From Tieghemiomyces parasiticus (taxonomy: Eukaryota; Kickxellomycota; Dimargaritomycetes; Dimargaritales; Dimargaritaceae): DNA of 64,000 nucleotides. Below are positions 22,660 to 34,300 of this stretch, piece by piece. Position numbers and translations under genes: made by a program. The stretch spans positions 27,823 through 91,822 of the forward strand of contig JANBPT010000050.1 in the NCBI GenBank assembly GCA_027575765.1, written 5' to 3'. Within the stretch, counting starts at the first letter, position 1; every line of letters begins with the position of its first letter. The notes below the pieces were generated by a model, which was not told where the DNA came from, searched no databases, and was given only the letters and a program-made list of their open reading frames with translations.

Positions 22660-23149
22660 GACGTGACGAATGCGGCGTAATGGGATACTTGGGTGTGTAT
22701 GTGTGTGGTACTATAGGAAATAGAGTTGAAAAAAAAGCGTCAAGAATATAAGAACGGCGAGATAAAGTTCGGGCGGCGAATGACCACATTGAATTCATGC
22801 CCTTCGTTAAGCATTGGTCCAGCTCAATTGGCTCGCATTTAGAAAAAACCTAAAGCTTCACGGCTACGCCGCCCTTAGACTCGTCCAAGTCCTATCAACC
22901 AGTTAATATATTTTTTTTACCCAGACTCACCCAGCCGTCGTAATCTTTGCCCCGCCTGTCGGGGGCCTTCTGGTGGATTCAATTAGGTCACGTGGGAAAT
23001 CTGATCTGGGCATCAATACTATGTAGCTGTCTGCGTTGCTGATGGGTAGAGGTGGTCGATGTTTATTGATACAGAGGGACGAGTGGGTGTGAAATAGGAC
23101 ACCTCAGGGGCTGCTATGAAAATAACAAAATGTGGTGATATACTGTCCG
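22660..23149. other. Spacer between the BUD22-like gene and the myosin light chain gene
   Basis: 490 bases, AT-richer than flanking exons, with poly-T/A runs near 22730 and 22912. It probably holds the BUD22-like promoter and the 3' end of the light-chain gene. Nothing else was seen. Confidence 0.4.
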
Positions 23150-24084
23150 TTAGTCGCCGTACTTGAGCATGCGCACAAATTCCTTGTAGTTGAAGTTATT
23201 GTTACGGTCAATCGGGGCGTTGCGGAAGACGGCGGCGAGCTGGAAAGGAGGAAGTAGTCAGGTCAAGGGCGCCGAGTAAGTTCAAGGACGATAGGTACAA
23301 GATTGAGAATGTGGCCGATTATCGGAGAAGCCAAAGTAATAGCTGTCGTTCTTTGACTCCGACCACTTACCTCGGCGTCCGTGAGGCGATCGCCCATGGT
23401 AGCCATAGCTTCCCGCAGTTCGTCGGCATTGATGTGACCATCCCCATCGACGTCAAACGCTTCGAAGGCAGCCAGAATGTCTTCATCGGGGTCAGTGCAC
23501 CCCAGTTTCTCACCCATGAGGGTAAGGAACATGGTGAAGTTGAGAGGCCCGGTGGCCTCAGCGATCATATTTTCGACATACGCGTCGGTGGGTTTCTGGC
23601 CTGGATGGTAGGGTAGGATGATACCGTGGCGTGTACAGAGTAGAGCGGATGGACGGGATACGGATATTAATGGTAGCCCTTAACATGTGGTTCGGCTAAG
23701 TCCCCAATCAGTAGTACCCCCCGAGGCCCAGCGGCCTATCTACCCAGCTTACCTAAGGAGTGGAACATGCTCATCAGGTCCTCCTTGTCGAGAAACCCGT
23801 TGTTGTCGTGGTCGAACATCGAGAAGGCTTCCTTAAACTCGGCAATCTGCTTTTGGTCAAACACATTGAAGATAGTCGAGTTTTGCCGGGCGGCACGCTT
23901 GCGACGCTGCGACTGGTAAGACTGCGGAGGTCACCGTGCGTAGGTGGAGGGGGGGGGGAATTGGTGGAGGGAGGTTAACATAGAGTGGCAAGAAGCGACT
24001 CTAGTGGGTAACTCCGGAGTGTTCTATGGATAGGGAAGGAAACAGATGACCTTTGAAGTTGGTCACTCTGCTGGCACTTACCAT
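23150..24084 (-). CDS. Myosin regulatory light chain (EF-hand)
   Basis: Four exons: 24084-24082 (only the ATG), 23921-23753, 23600-23371 and 23239-23150, in frame, 163 residues. A basic N-terminus ends in ARQNSTIFNVF, placing S16/T17 where animal light chains are phosphorylated by MLCK/ROCK. EF-hand 1 has loop DHDNNGFLDKED, followed by QKPTDAYVENM and GPLNFTMFLTLMGEKL, a hallmark of myosin RLCs. EF-hand 3 is DVDGDGHINADE, a full canonical calcium loop. EF-hand 4 is degenerate (APIDRNNNFNYKEF). The protein binds the second IQ motif of a type II myosin heavy chain and serves in the cytokinetic ring. Calmodulin is excluded by the RLC-specific motifs. Confidence 0.92.
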
Positions 24085-24643
24085 GCTGGAGGACCCTGTG
24101 CGATGCAACGCCGAGAAAAGACTGGCGAGTGATGAGACGAACACAGAGACGCAGTAGGGTGCAGGCCTGCGATTCTGAGGATGGGGGAGGGAGGGACTCT
24201 GGGCAGGGTCGAAAGCAATAAAGGATAGTAGAGGGGTGGGAGAGTAATGGGTGAGAGCGCCTCAGCATTCCTTGGGATGGAATGGAGCGTGGATACTCGA
24301 GGTAAGGGCCCGCTTAGCTTTCTTGGGCAACCCTGTAGGTCAAAATCCACGACAAAACGTAAACAAACAGCCATCACGTGAGGTGTTCTTATGGAACTGC
24401 ATGACGGGTTAGCCTGCCCGTCATTAATCTTAGCTATTTCATCCATGCCGTAGAGAGCCCTTCCCTGGCTTCCTCAACACCTTTTATCAGTCCTTCCACA
24501 CTTAGAAAATGTTACCAATCGGGTAGCATTGACTGATACAAAAACTCGCCACAAATATCTGGTTTTAATAACGTAATACTAACGATGCGTTACCCAAGGG
24601 GGGGGCATGGAGATAGTTGAAGGGCATAGCAGCCGCGCTTGGT
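24085..24643. other. Spacer between the light chain gene and DRS1
   Basis: 559 bases containing the light-chain promoter (pyrimidine-rich on its coding strand) and the 3' flank of DRS1. A G run near 24599-24605 is present. No gene was recognised. Confidence 0.4.
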
Positions 24644-27196
24644 TCACTTACGACCTTTGCCGCCCTTGTGGGACTTGCCCTTAAATTTGCCGGCATTCTG
24701 CTGGCCTTTGCCGCCCTTCTTTCCGGCCCCGCCAGATTTAGCCGAAGCGGCAGCCGTCGGCCGCTTACCGGCGCCCATTTTGGTGACATTCGTGAGATCG
24801 TTCGTGAACCCTGGGCTGAAGGTAGACTTAGCGCGCTTGCTCTTCGCCCCGCCGCTTCCAGCGCTCGCCCTGGCGCCAGGGGCCTTACCGCGATCTTCCC
24901 ACTGGGTTCGCTTGGCAGACTTGATGGAGGCCATGGAGGAGCGTAGGGCCTTCTTGTCTTCATCGGTAGCCTTTCTCCGCTTCCGGGAGTTCGGCAGCTT
25001 ACGTTCCCCAGCATCCTTACGCTTGCTCTTGCCGTGGGGATCGAACTTGGCGTTGTAGTCTTCCTTACCCTTGGCCTTCTCGGCGGCGCGCTCGCCATTG
25101 GTCTGGAACCACGTCTTGCGCGGCCGGGCCTTGATTTCGGCCTCGTGCTCAATGAGGTTGGCGGCCTTGGCAACCATCATCTCGGCCTTAGCCACCATCC
25201 GGTCGGTCTGATCCTCTTCGAGGAGTTCCTCAACCTGCGGCAGTAGCTTCTCGATGCGCTGACGGTACCGCTCGATGCGGGCCGGCGGGATGACGCGGTT
25301 ACGGACCTGGTTGGGGCCTGTGCTACTCTTAAGGGCCAGGCGCAGCATCTTGCGGTCAGCCTCGCCGGCGAGGGTAACTGACCGACCCTCGGTACCGGCA
25401 CGCGCCGTACGACCCACACGGTGGAGGTACTGCGCAAAGTTATGCGGCATATTGAAGTTAATGACCGTCTCGACTCCCTTAATATCCAAACCACGGGCCG
25501 CCACGTCGGTGGCCATGAGGAAGTCGGCCTCGCCGTCACGGAACAATTCGAGGGACCGCATCCGCTGCTCCTGGCTGAGGTTACCGTGGAGTTCGACGGC
25601 GTTGAGACCGCACAACCCCAAGAGGATCCGCATCTCACGAACAGCCCGTTTGCTGCGGAAGAAGACGATGCACTTGCGCTGGTAAGTGCGTTTGCAGAGC
25701 GCTAGGAGGATGGCCGGCCGGTCGGCTTCGCGGTGGGCGCGCACACGGATGAACTCCTGTACCAGGTTTCGGGCGGCCTGTTTGGCCGAATCGACCTGGA
25801 TACGGACGGGGCGCTGCAGGGACAGGCGGATGAGATCGTTGACATTGTCGGTCATGGTGGCCGAAAACAGCATGGTCTGGCGGGTGCGCGGGCAGTTGTT
25901 GATAATTTCGGTGAGCTCCGCCTTAAAACCCTCTTCCAGCATACGGTCAGCCTCGTCCATCACCAGGATTTCGAGGAGGTCCAGCGTGAACGAAGGCGAG
26001 TTGCGGACATGATCGATGAGACGACCTGGCGTGGCGATGACCACGTCCGGGCGGAGGCGTAGTTCGGCCTCCTGTTTCTTCATGGGCAGCCCGCCCACGC
26101 AAAGGCAGAAGGTCACATCGGTGAAGGCCGCCAGCTTAACGGCAACGTTTTGGCACTGGATGGCCAGTTCACGAGTCGGACAGATGACCAGTACTCGTAC
26201 CGCCGGATTCTTGCGCGACCGGAAGAGCAGCCGTTCTAGGATGGGCACGATGAATGCCGCCGTCTTACCCGACCCAGTCACGGCTCCACCGCAAATGTCC
26301 TTGCCCAAGAGGGCCATGGGGATCGATCGGGCCTGAATTGGCGTAGGCTTGGTGAAATTGAGCTGTGTCAGGCCCTTTAGGATGGGCCGCGACAAGTTCA
26401 TGGTATTAAAGGATTGCGGATATCCTTCGTCGTCGTCGCTGTTTTCATTATCGGAAGCGAAATATTCACGCTTGATGGCTTCAGCCTCCTCGTCCAGCTC
26501 GCTCTCGCTGCTCGTGTCGTCGTCTTCGTCGGAGCTCTCTTCATCGTCACCGGTGAGTGTGGTCGGCGCCTTGCGGGCGTTGGATCGGGCCCGGACCTTG
26601 ACAGGACGAACCAAGTCAAGCTCGGTGTCATCAGCGTCGGAGTCGTACAGGCTGTTGGTATCGGACACACCGCCCCTCTCGTCCTCGCTGGCCTCAACCT
26701 CATCGTCAAAATCGCTACCGTCAGCGAGCTCCACTTCGCCGTCTAGCTCGCTCGCATCCTCGTCATCGGGGTCGGACCCATCACTGTCATCGTCGCTGGA
26801 GTCACTACCACTAACGAAATCGACCACCTGGTCCGCCTCTCTGTCGGCCAGCTCCTCGTCCGACGACGCATCGGCAGCAGTGGCTTGCGTTCGGCCTACT
26901 TCTCCATCACCTTCGCTGTCGTCTTCTGAAGACTCGACGTCGTCGCCCTCGAGGTTGCCGGTGGCCTTACGTTTAAGCTGGGCCCGCCGTTTAGCGATAC
27001 GCTGGTCCAAGAGAGTTCCCTCGCCCCCGACGGCCCGGTTCCGGAGGGTGCGCCGGGCAGCGATGAAATCGGCCGAGTGGCGAAGATTGCTGAACCCGTC
27101 ATTGTCAAAGTCCATCGCAAATTCGGGGTTCATGTCCCCGCTGGTTTGGGGCTCCTCCCCGTCCAGATTGACATTGAGGTCGTAGTCAAGGTCCAT
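24644..27196 (-). CDS. DRS1: DEAD-box RNA helicase DRS1/DDX27 (60S biogenesis)
   Basis: Single exon, 850 residues. A long acidic N-terminal region (about 84-260) precedes the helicase core. Motifs in order: Q-motif region FTKPTPIQ (281-288), Walker A AVTGSGKT (305-312), PTRELA (340-345), DEAD (414-417), SAT (445-447), and HRVGRTAR (592-599). The sequence between, such as LNFTKPTPIQARSIP and IKGVETVINFN, follows DRS1/DDX27 rather than other nucleolar helicases. The C-terminus is Lys/Gly/Arg-rich, ending GGKGRK. Drs1 acts in the nucleolus in pre-rRNA processing for the large subunit. The stop codon overlaps a perfect splice-donor string (GTAAGT), so an alternative 3' exon is conceivable. Confidence 0.95.
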   Translation of the reverse strand: MDLDYDLNVNLDGEEPQTSGDMNPEFAMDFDNDGFSNLRHSADFIAARRTLRNRAVGGEGTLLDQRIAKRRAQLKRKATGNLEGDDVESSEDDSEGDGEVGRTQATAADASSDEELADREADQVVDFVSGSDSSDDDSDGSDPDDEDASELDGEVELADGSDFDDEVEASEDERGGVSDTNSLYDSDADDTELDLVRPVKVRARSNARKAPTTLTGDDEESSDEDDDTSSESELDEEAEAIKREYFASDNENSDDDEGYPQSFNTMNLSRPILKGLTQLNFTKPTPIQARSIPMALLGKDICGGAVTGSGKTAAFIVPILERLLFRSRKNPAVRVLVICPTRELAIQCQNVAVKLAAFTDVTFCLCVGGLPMKKQEAELRLRPDVVIATPGRLIDHVRNSPSFTLDLLEILVMDEADRMLEEGFKAELTEIINNCPRTRQTMLFSATMTDNVNDLIRLSLQRPVRIQVDSAKQAARNLVQEFIRVRAHREADRPAILLALCKRTYQRKCIVFFRSKRAVREMRILLGLCGLNAVELHGNLSQEQRMRSLELFRDGEADFLMATDVAARGLDIKGVETVINFNMPHNFAQYLHRVGRTARAGTEGRSVTLAGEADRKMLRLALKSSTGPNQVRNRVIPPARIERYRQRIEKLLPQVEELLEEDQTDRMVAKAEMMVAKAANLIEHEAEIKARPRKTWFQTNGERAAEKAKGKEDYNAKFDPHGKSKRKDAGERKLPNSRKRRKATDEDKKALRSSMASIKSAKRTQWEDRGKAPGARASAGSGGAKSKRAKSTFSPGFTNDLTNVTKMGAGKRPTAAASAKSGGAGKKGGKGQQNAGKFKGKSHKGGKGRK

Positions 27197-28093
27197 GGTC
27201 GCAAATTATTTGAGATACTTGCGGATCGGCTATTAAGGGAGAGTAGAAGGCTAGTGGTAAATCATTCGTACGGGCCAGGGAATCAAGGGGGGGTAATAAA
27301 TGCCGTAGGTAAGAGGCGTACCGGGTGCGGTGACTGCAAGCTAGATACTACACTTTTTCAGCATTAATTTAGAGTGCGTTCTCGGACACCGAGGGTTTGG
27401 ATGATACAGCGAATACTTTTGAAATGCCCTGTAGAAAAAAAGAAAAAAATAGCCAGACTGTGCTCACCCCGCTTAAGCCGATTTTATTAATGCCAAACAC
27501 ACCGGGCGCAACTACGATAATAAATCACGTGATTTTCCTATCATTCAATGAGACGCTGATTGCCACGCTTGCTTGTTTTATCTATCGAGGGTATATGGGG
27601 ATGTATAATAGCTCTTCACAGCAAAGGGTATATGAGTTCCCGCTACCAAGCGGCATTTACGGGTGAGTGCGAAATTTAGATACGATTTATTGGGGCCTGG
27701 CACAGTGGACCAAGTCCCGCCGGCGAGGCTAGGCGTCTACGTGCACGGATTCATGGTAAAAGGACCTTGGCAGCTCCGAGCGGACCGAGGCAACGGGTTG
27801 CTGTTCGGATGGTCGAGCAGACCGGGTGGGTTTCTCAGGCCAGGTCGATTAAGCCAACTTAATGCCCAGACAACGTAAACCACGAAAAATCATCGCGCAA
27901 GTCGAGCGCCCCCCCAAAAAGTCAACCATACCTAGACCCCCGGTCGCCCATCTCCCTCGGCTGCGACCACATCGGCTGGTAGGGATAGTACATGACAACC
28001 GTTGCAGAGCGTCTACTGGGCGGGGGGGGGGGAGAGGAGATAGGGCGAGTATCGCGGGCCCGGGTGGTAACGACCAGGAAATTGACCACATCC
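27197..28093. other. Spacer between DRS1 and eIF1A
   Basis: 897 bases holding the DRS1 promoter (AT-rich, with A runs near 27431-27450) and the eIF1A 3' flank (GC-rich, with a G run near 28021-28032). An 89-codon open frame at 27397 has AT-rich random-looking content and is not called. Confidence 0.4.
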
Positions 28094-28912
28094 TTAGATG
28101 TCGTCAATCTCGAAATCAAAGTCAACCTCCTCCTCCTCGCCGCCGAAGGTATCGGCTTCGTTGATCTTGGTGCCCTCGGGGAGCTCACCGTAAGTCTTGA
28201 GGTTACGGGCTTCTTCGGGGTTGTACTTGAGGATGATATCGGCCTTGTTGTCCTGGAAGTCACGCAGGGAGAGGAGGATAATGTCACCCTGGTTAATCCA
28301 GACCTTCTTGCGCATTTTACCGCGGATGTGCGCTAGCCGCTTGGTGCCGTCAAAGCTCAGGGCCTCGACGTAGCCGTTGCCCAGCATCTTGGTGACTTGG
28401 GCATATTCTATTTAAGGAGTAGTATGGACGAGTTGAGGGGATGTCAGGGTTGGCAGGTGAGCAGCGGGAATAGAAAAAAAGGAAAACGTCACCGGAAGGT
28501 AAAATTATCGGCAGGACCTTCCAAGCCTGAGTCTCGGGGGCCACCTTCGACTTACCTTGGCCTTCCTCCCTAAAGACGAGTTCACGCTTCTCTCCTTCGT
28601 TCTCGTTCTTTCCGCGTCTTCTGTTTTTTCCTCCCTGTATGAGGGTGCAAGGTTAGATAGAGAGAAAGTGTGTGTATGTGATGAAATAAATAAACATGAC
28701 AAACCCGAGAGATGGGGGGAGGATTAGGCAACGCAGACGATAAATACCAATCACACAGGGATCCCCGAAGGGTCGCTGGATTCGTCACCAGTGGTTGTGG
28801 AATCCTGGCATCTAAGGCCACGACTGTCTGGGTTAAGGACAGTAGGATAGCGACCTCGGCTAAACCGAGATTAACGGGCAACCGCACATACCTTGCCCTT
28901 GTTCTTCGGCAT
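28094..28912 (-). CDS. TIF11: Translation initiation factor eIF1A
   Basis: Three exons: 28912-28892, 28634-28556 and 28407-28094, in frame, 137 residues, close to the normal family length. The basic N-terminal tail starts [17 protein letters not shown]. The OB-fold follows ([17 protein letters not shown], then [20 protein letters not shown] and [18 protein letters not shown]). The acidic C-terminal tail ends DFDFEIDDI, the element that contacts eIF5B. eIF1A binds the 40S A site and guides scanning and start-codon choice. Every section matches the family and there is no sign of damage. Confidence 0.97.
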
Positions 28913-29860
28913 AGCGACAGGGCAGAACGACTGCTGGGTTTGGATCTGGGGTCAATGAAGTGAGTGATGAAGGGGGAATCGAAGTAGTCGACGTGATGAT
29001 GCCCGGGGTGATGTGGGCAAACGGAATGCTGCGTAGAAAAAGATGTAACGAAACACAACAAGAATGAAGGCTACAGATCTAGACTGCCAGGTGTCGATCG
29101 TGTGGACCCACTACCGCCACTTAGAGTTGAGGGTGGGCGAAGAAAAGTCCGCGCAGGTTTGAGTCGGTAGCAGTATGGGGGGTTCCAGTGCCGGGTCTCT
29201 GACGGGTCGATCCGATTGTCCCATACGGGTGGTCGCTGCGGAGATAAGTCGAGGTGAGAGGAGATTGAAGGCCATTTGCACCCAGAGTCTCAGTATATAC
29301 CGCCTAGCAAACAGCGTGGGGCCGCAGCCATGGCCTCGTTGGGCCAAGTACCTGGGGGGAGGGTGAAGTACGTATTTCTGTCTTGACTTGGGGATACCTG
29401 ATTCAGCGTCGTTTTACCTATCGGATATGGTCACGTCGGTGCTTACCTTCAGGCGATATGGTCCCGGAGCAGTGGACTGTGAGCCCAGACCCTTTGGTAT
29501 GGGTACAGCACATCGCCAGCAATACTTCGGGCACGCTATGCAACCAGAATCATCCCCCTGCTATGGCCCCTGGACCACAGCTGAGCAGGCGAGAGTCGAC
29601 TGCGAGAGGTATAGGGTGCAGCTGAGGGCGGGAACGGTATGTGTCCAAGGGGGGAAGGAGAGGGTGGAAGCAACAGGAACCAGTGGGTAAGGTGCTGGGC
29701 TGCGTCACGGCCAAGTAGCGGCCGTCCCAGCCCTATTCGGACACTGGCGACCTCTGGTTACTCCACCTCGTCCCAGCCCTGTGGTCCTTCTACGAGCACA
29801 TTTACTTGCCTACCTAGAAACCCTCTCCGCCTTTCACTCTCATTTCCTTCCTTCTAGCCC
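28913..29860. promoter_or_regulatory. Divergent intergenic region, eIF1A (-) / seipin (+)
   Basis: 948 bases between start codons pointing apart, so it carries both promoters. Pyrimidine-rich sequence lies just upstream of the seipin ATG (about 29800-29858). Short open frames inside look accidental. Confidence 0.45.
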
Positions 29861-31036
29861 ATGTACCTATTCAACAAGTTTACCCGCTGGTCTGCCGCCG
29901 ACGCCCAGCGGGTCAAATACTGGACGGTCCGCCTGGTGGCCGGCAGCGCGGCGCTGACGGTGGCTACCGCCTTCGCCCTGGCCTCCTACGGCGCATTCTA
30001 CTACTTCTTTATCCCGCGACTTTCGCACCAACTCCCGGTCTACCTCGACTACAGTGCACCCATGACTACTACTATGGCCACCACCTCCGCCGCACCCCTT
30101 ACCGCCGTGGCCTACGTGCCTATCTCCCCAGACGGGAGCAGCCGAATCTTCACTAGCGCCCAGGGCTACCGTGTTAGTCTCCACCTGACGCTGCCGACGT
30201 CTCCGACTAACCGGGCGCAGGATAACTTCATGGTCGGGGTGGAGCTCCTTGACGCCCAAAATGCTACGGCCTATGCTGCCCGTCGCCCGGGTCTCCTACC
30301 CTACCGGTCCACGGCCACTCGTCTCGGCCGCACCATCCTTCGTGCGCTTCCATTGGCCCTGGGTTGGATCCGGGAGACCGAGTCTCTCCGCTTGGTTCTC
30401 CTCGAAGATATGCGGGACGACGGGGCGTGGCCTATCACCCACATGTACGTGACCCTCAGCAACCGCCGCATCCAGACGTACAGCATTGTTGCCCATTTTG
30501 ATGTCCAGTATACCGGGCTGCGTTACTACATGTACTACTGGTCGGTGCCCACCGCTGCGTTCTTTGTGTGTCTGTCAGTTGTGTGGCAGGCCTTTGCCGC
30601 CCTCGTATCGTGGCGGGTGTTAGATACCTACGCTGGCAATCTGCCGCTGCCGTCCCCGCGGGCCTCGTCGCAAAGCCGTCATCTACCTCTGGAAGCTTCA
30701 CGCGCGCCATCACCGGCGTCAGGGCCAATGTCTTCGTCCCCCTCGCTGTCGCGGCGCAGGCGGCCCCAAGCAATTCAGAGAAGTCGGTCCCGTCGTAATG
30801 CCAGTAATGGGAGCGGCAGCAGCATCGGGCGTCGCACACCGTCCCCTCGGCCCACCCAGTTCGAAGAACTGGCCGAGCCCGTCCGATCCCCGTCCCCTTT
30901 GTCCAAGACCGACCCCGAGCCCCTGGATCCGGTGGAAGCTACCCAGTCGATCCTAACGGAAACCCAGGTAGTCCCTACCGAGTCGAACGTCGCCACTTTG
31001 TCTGCAGAGGACTCTGAGGATCAGGTATCCCTCTAA
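29861..31036 (+). CDS. Seipin (lipid droplet assembly, ER membrane)
   Basis: Single exon, 391 residues. Two transmembrane helices (about 24-52 and 224-251) flank a luminal beta-sandwich domain. The domain holds the family landmark in which the S-P-x-N stretch precedes DNFMVGVELL, and a conserved region around ESLRLVLLEDM and IVAHFDVQYTGLRYYMYYW. A cytosolic C-terminal tail of about 140 residues is rich in Ser, Pro and Arg. Seipin forms rings at ER-lipid droplet contacts and controls droplet formation and triglyceride capture. The gene is intron-free and convergent with the kinase gene downstream. Confidence 0.92.
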   Translation: MYLFNKFTRWSAADAQRVKYWTVRLVAGSAALTVATAFALASYGAFYYFFIPRLSHQLPVYLDYSAPMTTTMATTSAAPLTAVAYVPISPDGSSRIFTSAQGYRVSLHLTLPTSPTNRAQDNFMVGVELLDAQNATAYAARRPGLLPYRSTATRLGRTILRALPLALGWIRETESLRLVLLEDMRDDGAWPITHMYVTLSNRRIQTYSIVAHFDVQYTGLRYYMYYWSVPTAAFFVCLSVVWQAFAALVSWRVLDTYAGNLPLPSPRASSQSRHLPLEASRAPSPASGPMSSSPSLSRRRRPQAIQRSRSRRNASNGSGSSIGRRTPSPRPTQFEELAEPVRSPSPLSKTDPEPLDPVEATQSILTETQVVPTESNVATLSAEDSEDQVSL

Positions 31037-31344
31037 CCCATTGGTCCTACTCTCCCTGCTCCATTGGGCTTACTCATATCCATACTGCTCTGAACCATTG
31101 TGGAGGTGTGTGTGTGCGCAAGTTGATCGTTTAGGGCCTTGACTGTATTATGTTTCTTTGTAATTGCACACTCCTCCTCCGAACATGATAAACGACTCTC
31201 GGACGCGTAAGTTGACGGCATAGCGAGCCGCCTTTATTACAACTTCAAAGGCAATGGTGGTGCCAATTCATATAGCTCCTCCATTATCAATATCAACTTT
31301 GGAAAAAAAAAGGGAGGGGAGATTTCTCCACGGGCTCACGGTTT
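31037..31344. other. Convergent 3' intergenic region, seipin / CaMKK-like kinase
   Basis: 308 bases between two stop codons facing each other. It includes a poly-A run near 31303-31312 on the plus strand. No gene is present. Confidence 0.45.
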
Positions 31345-34300
31345 TCAATGTGACTTTTCCTTACGTACCCGCCACCCCGCCAGGCCCTTTTGGACACTGA
31401 CCGACAGGCGTCTCAGGCCCTGCGTGATCCGTTTCGACCACTGAAACGACGGCACAAGGGCGTCCTGGATATCCTGCGACGTGACTCTAACGGCGGGGTA
31501 ATGGTTCTTCACATCCGTATCTTTCGCCCACTGTGGGGCGTCAGCCAACCCCTCCACTAGCCACGGATGGTGCTTCACTTCTTCAATGGTGATTCGACGC
31601 TGGTAGTCCTTTTCCATGAGGCGGGCAAGCAGGTCTCGGAGACTGGCCGGGATGTCCGGTTGGCGAACGTCCTCGGGGAACTGGAGCGGCTGGCGCGGGA
31701 TGATTTGGAAGAGCTCGAATTCGTTATCGGCAACGAACGGGCAGCGGCCATAAACGAGACAGTAAAGGGTGACGCCCATAGCCCAAATGTCGATGGCTTT
31801 GGTGATGCCGTGATAGCTCGGGGTAGGTGACGGAGGGAAGTTGAGGAACCCCGTATCGGGCTGTTCGAGGGCAGCGGTCGCTGCTGTTGTAGCTGACGCC
31901 GATGCCATGGTTACGGTTCGGGGCGAAGTGCTAGTGGGCACCATGAGGAGCGGCGACAGTGGCGTGGGATCGGCCAAGCGCCAGGCGGACGCGCGGTGCG
32001 GCAGGAAACTAGTCATTGGCAATGTGGTCCGCGGTGCGGTGTGTGAGCTGATGGTGCGACGGTGCTTCGACTGGCTCAGAGTTGCGTCGGCGCTGGCCAC
32101 TGGTGAGCGTGGGAACGGCGTCGATGTGGACGCCGGGGATAATGGCTGCCACCATCGGCCACCACCAGCGTCGCTCGAGGTGAAAGGCTGGTCAGGTGGG
32201 GCGCTGTGGGGCAGATTGTCAGTCATGGTGACCCCATGCAGCCGGTCGGCTAAATCAGTGGATGTATCCGTTGAGATCGATGGGGTAGGGCTGGCCGCAG
32301 CTGGCTCACCCTGCTCAGGGATGATATCAGTAGGATGGCCAAGCGATACAGACCCCTTACGGGACTGCACACGCTGGATCAGGTGTCCGAGGAGGCCCGG
32401 CAGGGACGGTCGACGGGCATGAGGTCGTAGCGGTAATCCACCTGCGCTGGAGACAGTGGCCGCCATTGGGGTCGCGCCTTCGCCCTCAACACTTAACGCC
32501 GACGACCGCCGCCACTCCCGCAGCAGTTTGATCAGTTCCGGGGTGGTACAGCAGAGTTCCGGGGCGAAGAAGGCCGGACTACCGGCAGTTTTGGCTAGTT
32601 CGCGATCGGAGTCGTTGAACCCTCCGCCTAGGCCGTACACAGGCGCTACAGGCGTCGACAAAACCGACGAGCGCGCAAATCTCGCAGGCCGCTCTTCTCC
32701 ACCCTCAGCGTCGTCCTCCTCACCTGTGTCCGTTGTTAGCGGCGGAAGAGCGGCCGGCCAGTCGGGTGTGCCAGCGGTGGGCGATGTGGGGGACCCGACG
32801 GGCCGTACAGGACTCATGGGGGTGGCCGACCGGCCGGCCATCCCAGCTGCCACGGAATAATCCGCGACGGGATGGGCCGGCTCGGCCTTGGCGGCGGCCG
32901 CGGGTGAGTCGAACCGGCTAAAATCCGGCGGGTCAAATGACTCAACAGCCGCCTCAGTCGGGTCAAATTCAAAATCCGACCAAAAGTCGTCGCTGTCACT
33001 GTCTTCAAGATCATCATAGTCGTCAAGGTGGGCACCCAAGGCGGGGGACACCGCGGCCGCTGGTGGGCTCAGCAGCTGTGGAGAGATCGCAGCAGGACCC
33101 GGCGGCAGTGGCGGTGGGTCCTCGGTGTCAGATTCCTCATCGGAACTGAAAATGAGGACCGGGGTGCGGGATTTTGGGGGAGGCGATCGAGCCAAAGTCA
33201 GTTGGGGCGCGACAGAGGTGGGTGGTGGACTGGGCGTAGCGTCAATGGTGGCGGTACGAGACAGAGCTAATTCCCGGGCCAGATGATCACTGTCATACTC
33301 AGCGCTGTCGTCGTCCTCGCTGCTATCGGGGGACAGGTGGAAGGTGGTTGTAAAACTCGTAGCCAAAGGCCGCGGTGACGCGCCCGGGGGCAGGGACACG
33401 GTATGACGCAGGCGATGCGGTCGGAACATGGCGGCGGCATTAGACGGATCAGAGGCTAAGGACTCACCCACGCCGCTGACGAGTGTCGTCGGGGTGATAT
33501 CCACTTGCAACGGCTGCGATGGGTCCGTGAGCGTAGGGCTGGTGTCCGGCGATAGCCGCTGGTTCAGAGTGGTAGATGGTCCGTAATCTCCGGATAAGGG
33601 ACGAAACCGGGGAGCCAAGCTACCGCCGGATGAGAAGGACGATATGGATCGTTGGGCCCCGAATCCCATACGGGAGATCGAGGGCGAGGGCGAGGGTGAG
33701 GTGTGCGTACGGGTGCCGTGGCGTAACCGGCTCCCCGGCCGGTCCGGGTAAGGGTGCTGCGACGACGGGTGGTTCGGTGGTTGCTGGTGGAAATGTGAGA
33801 CGCCAAAATCCGATATCTTGACTCGGCCGGCCGCGTCACGGAGCAGGTTCGCAGGTTTAATGTCGCGGTGGATGATGCCTTGGTAATGCAGGTACTCAAC
33901 GCCCAGGACCAGGTCCCGAAAAATAGTCCGGACCTCGTCAAGGTCGAGTAGGGGCCGGTCATCGGCGTCACGCCACTGGATTTCGCCGCCCTCCAGGTAC
34001 TCGAGTACTAGGTAAATCTTGCGGGCGGCCGGGTCGTCAATGACCTCGTAAAGGCGGACAATGTGTGGATGGCAGCACTTCTTTAGTACGGCGATCTCCT
34101 TCCGTATCTTGTCGGTAGGGCCTGGGGTGGTGGTGGGAGGGGCGTTTCGCGATGGCGGCCGTGACAGAGACCGGTGGACGGGGAAGGCCGGTGGGGACGG
34201 CCCATTACCCAGTGGTGAGCTGGCGTGCGGTAATCCCTGATACCGGTAGGCCGACGAGGCGGTGTGGACCGAGCGGGTTCGGCTCACGGAAGTGGCGGCG

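Noticed and set aside
27397..27666. 89-codon plus-strand frame between DRS1 and eIF1A
   Set aside because: AT-rich random-looking composition, overlapping the likely DRS1 promoter.
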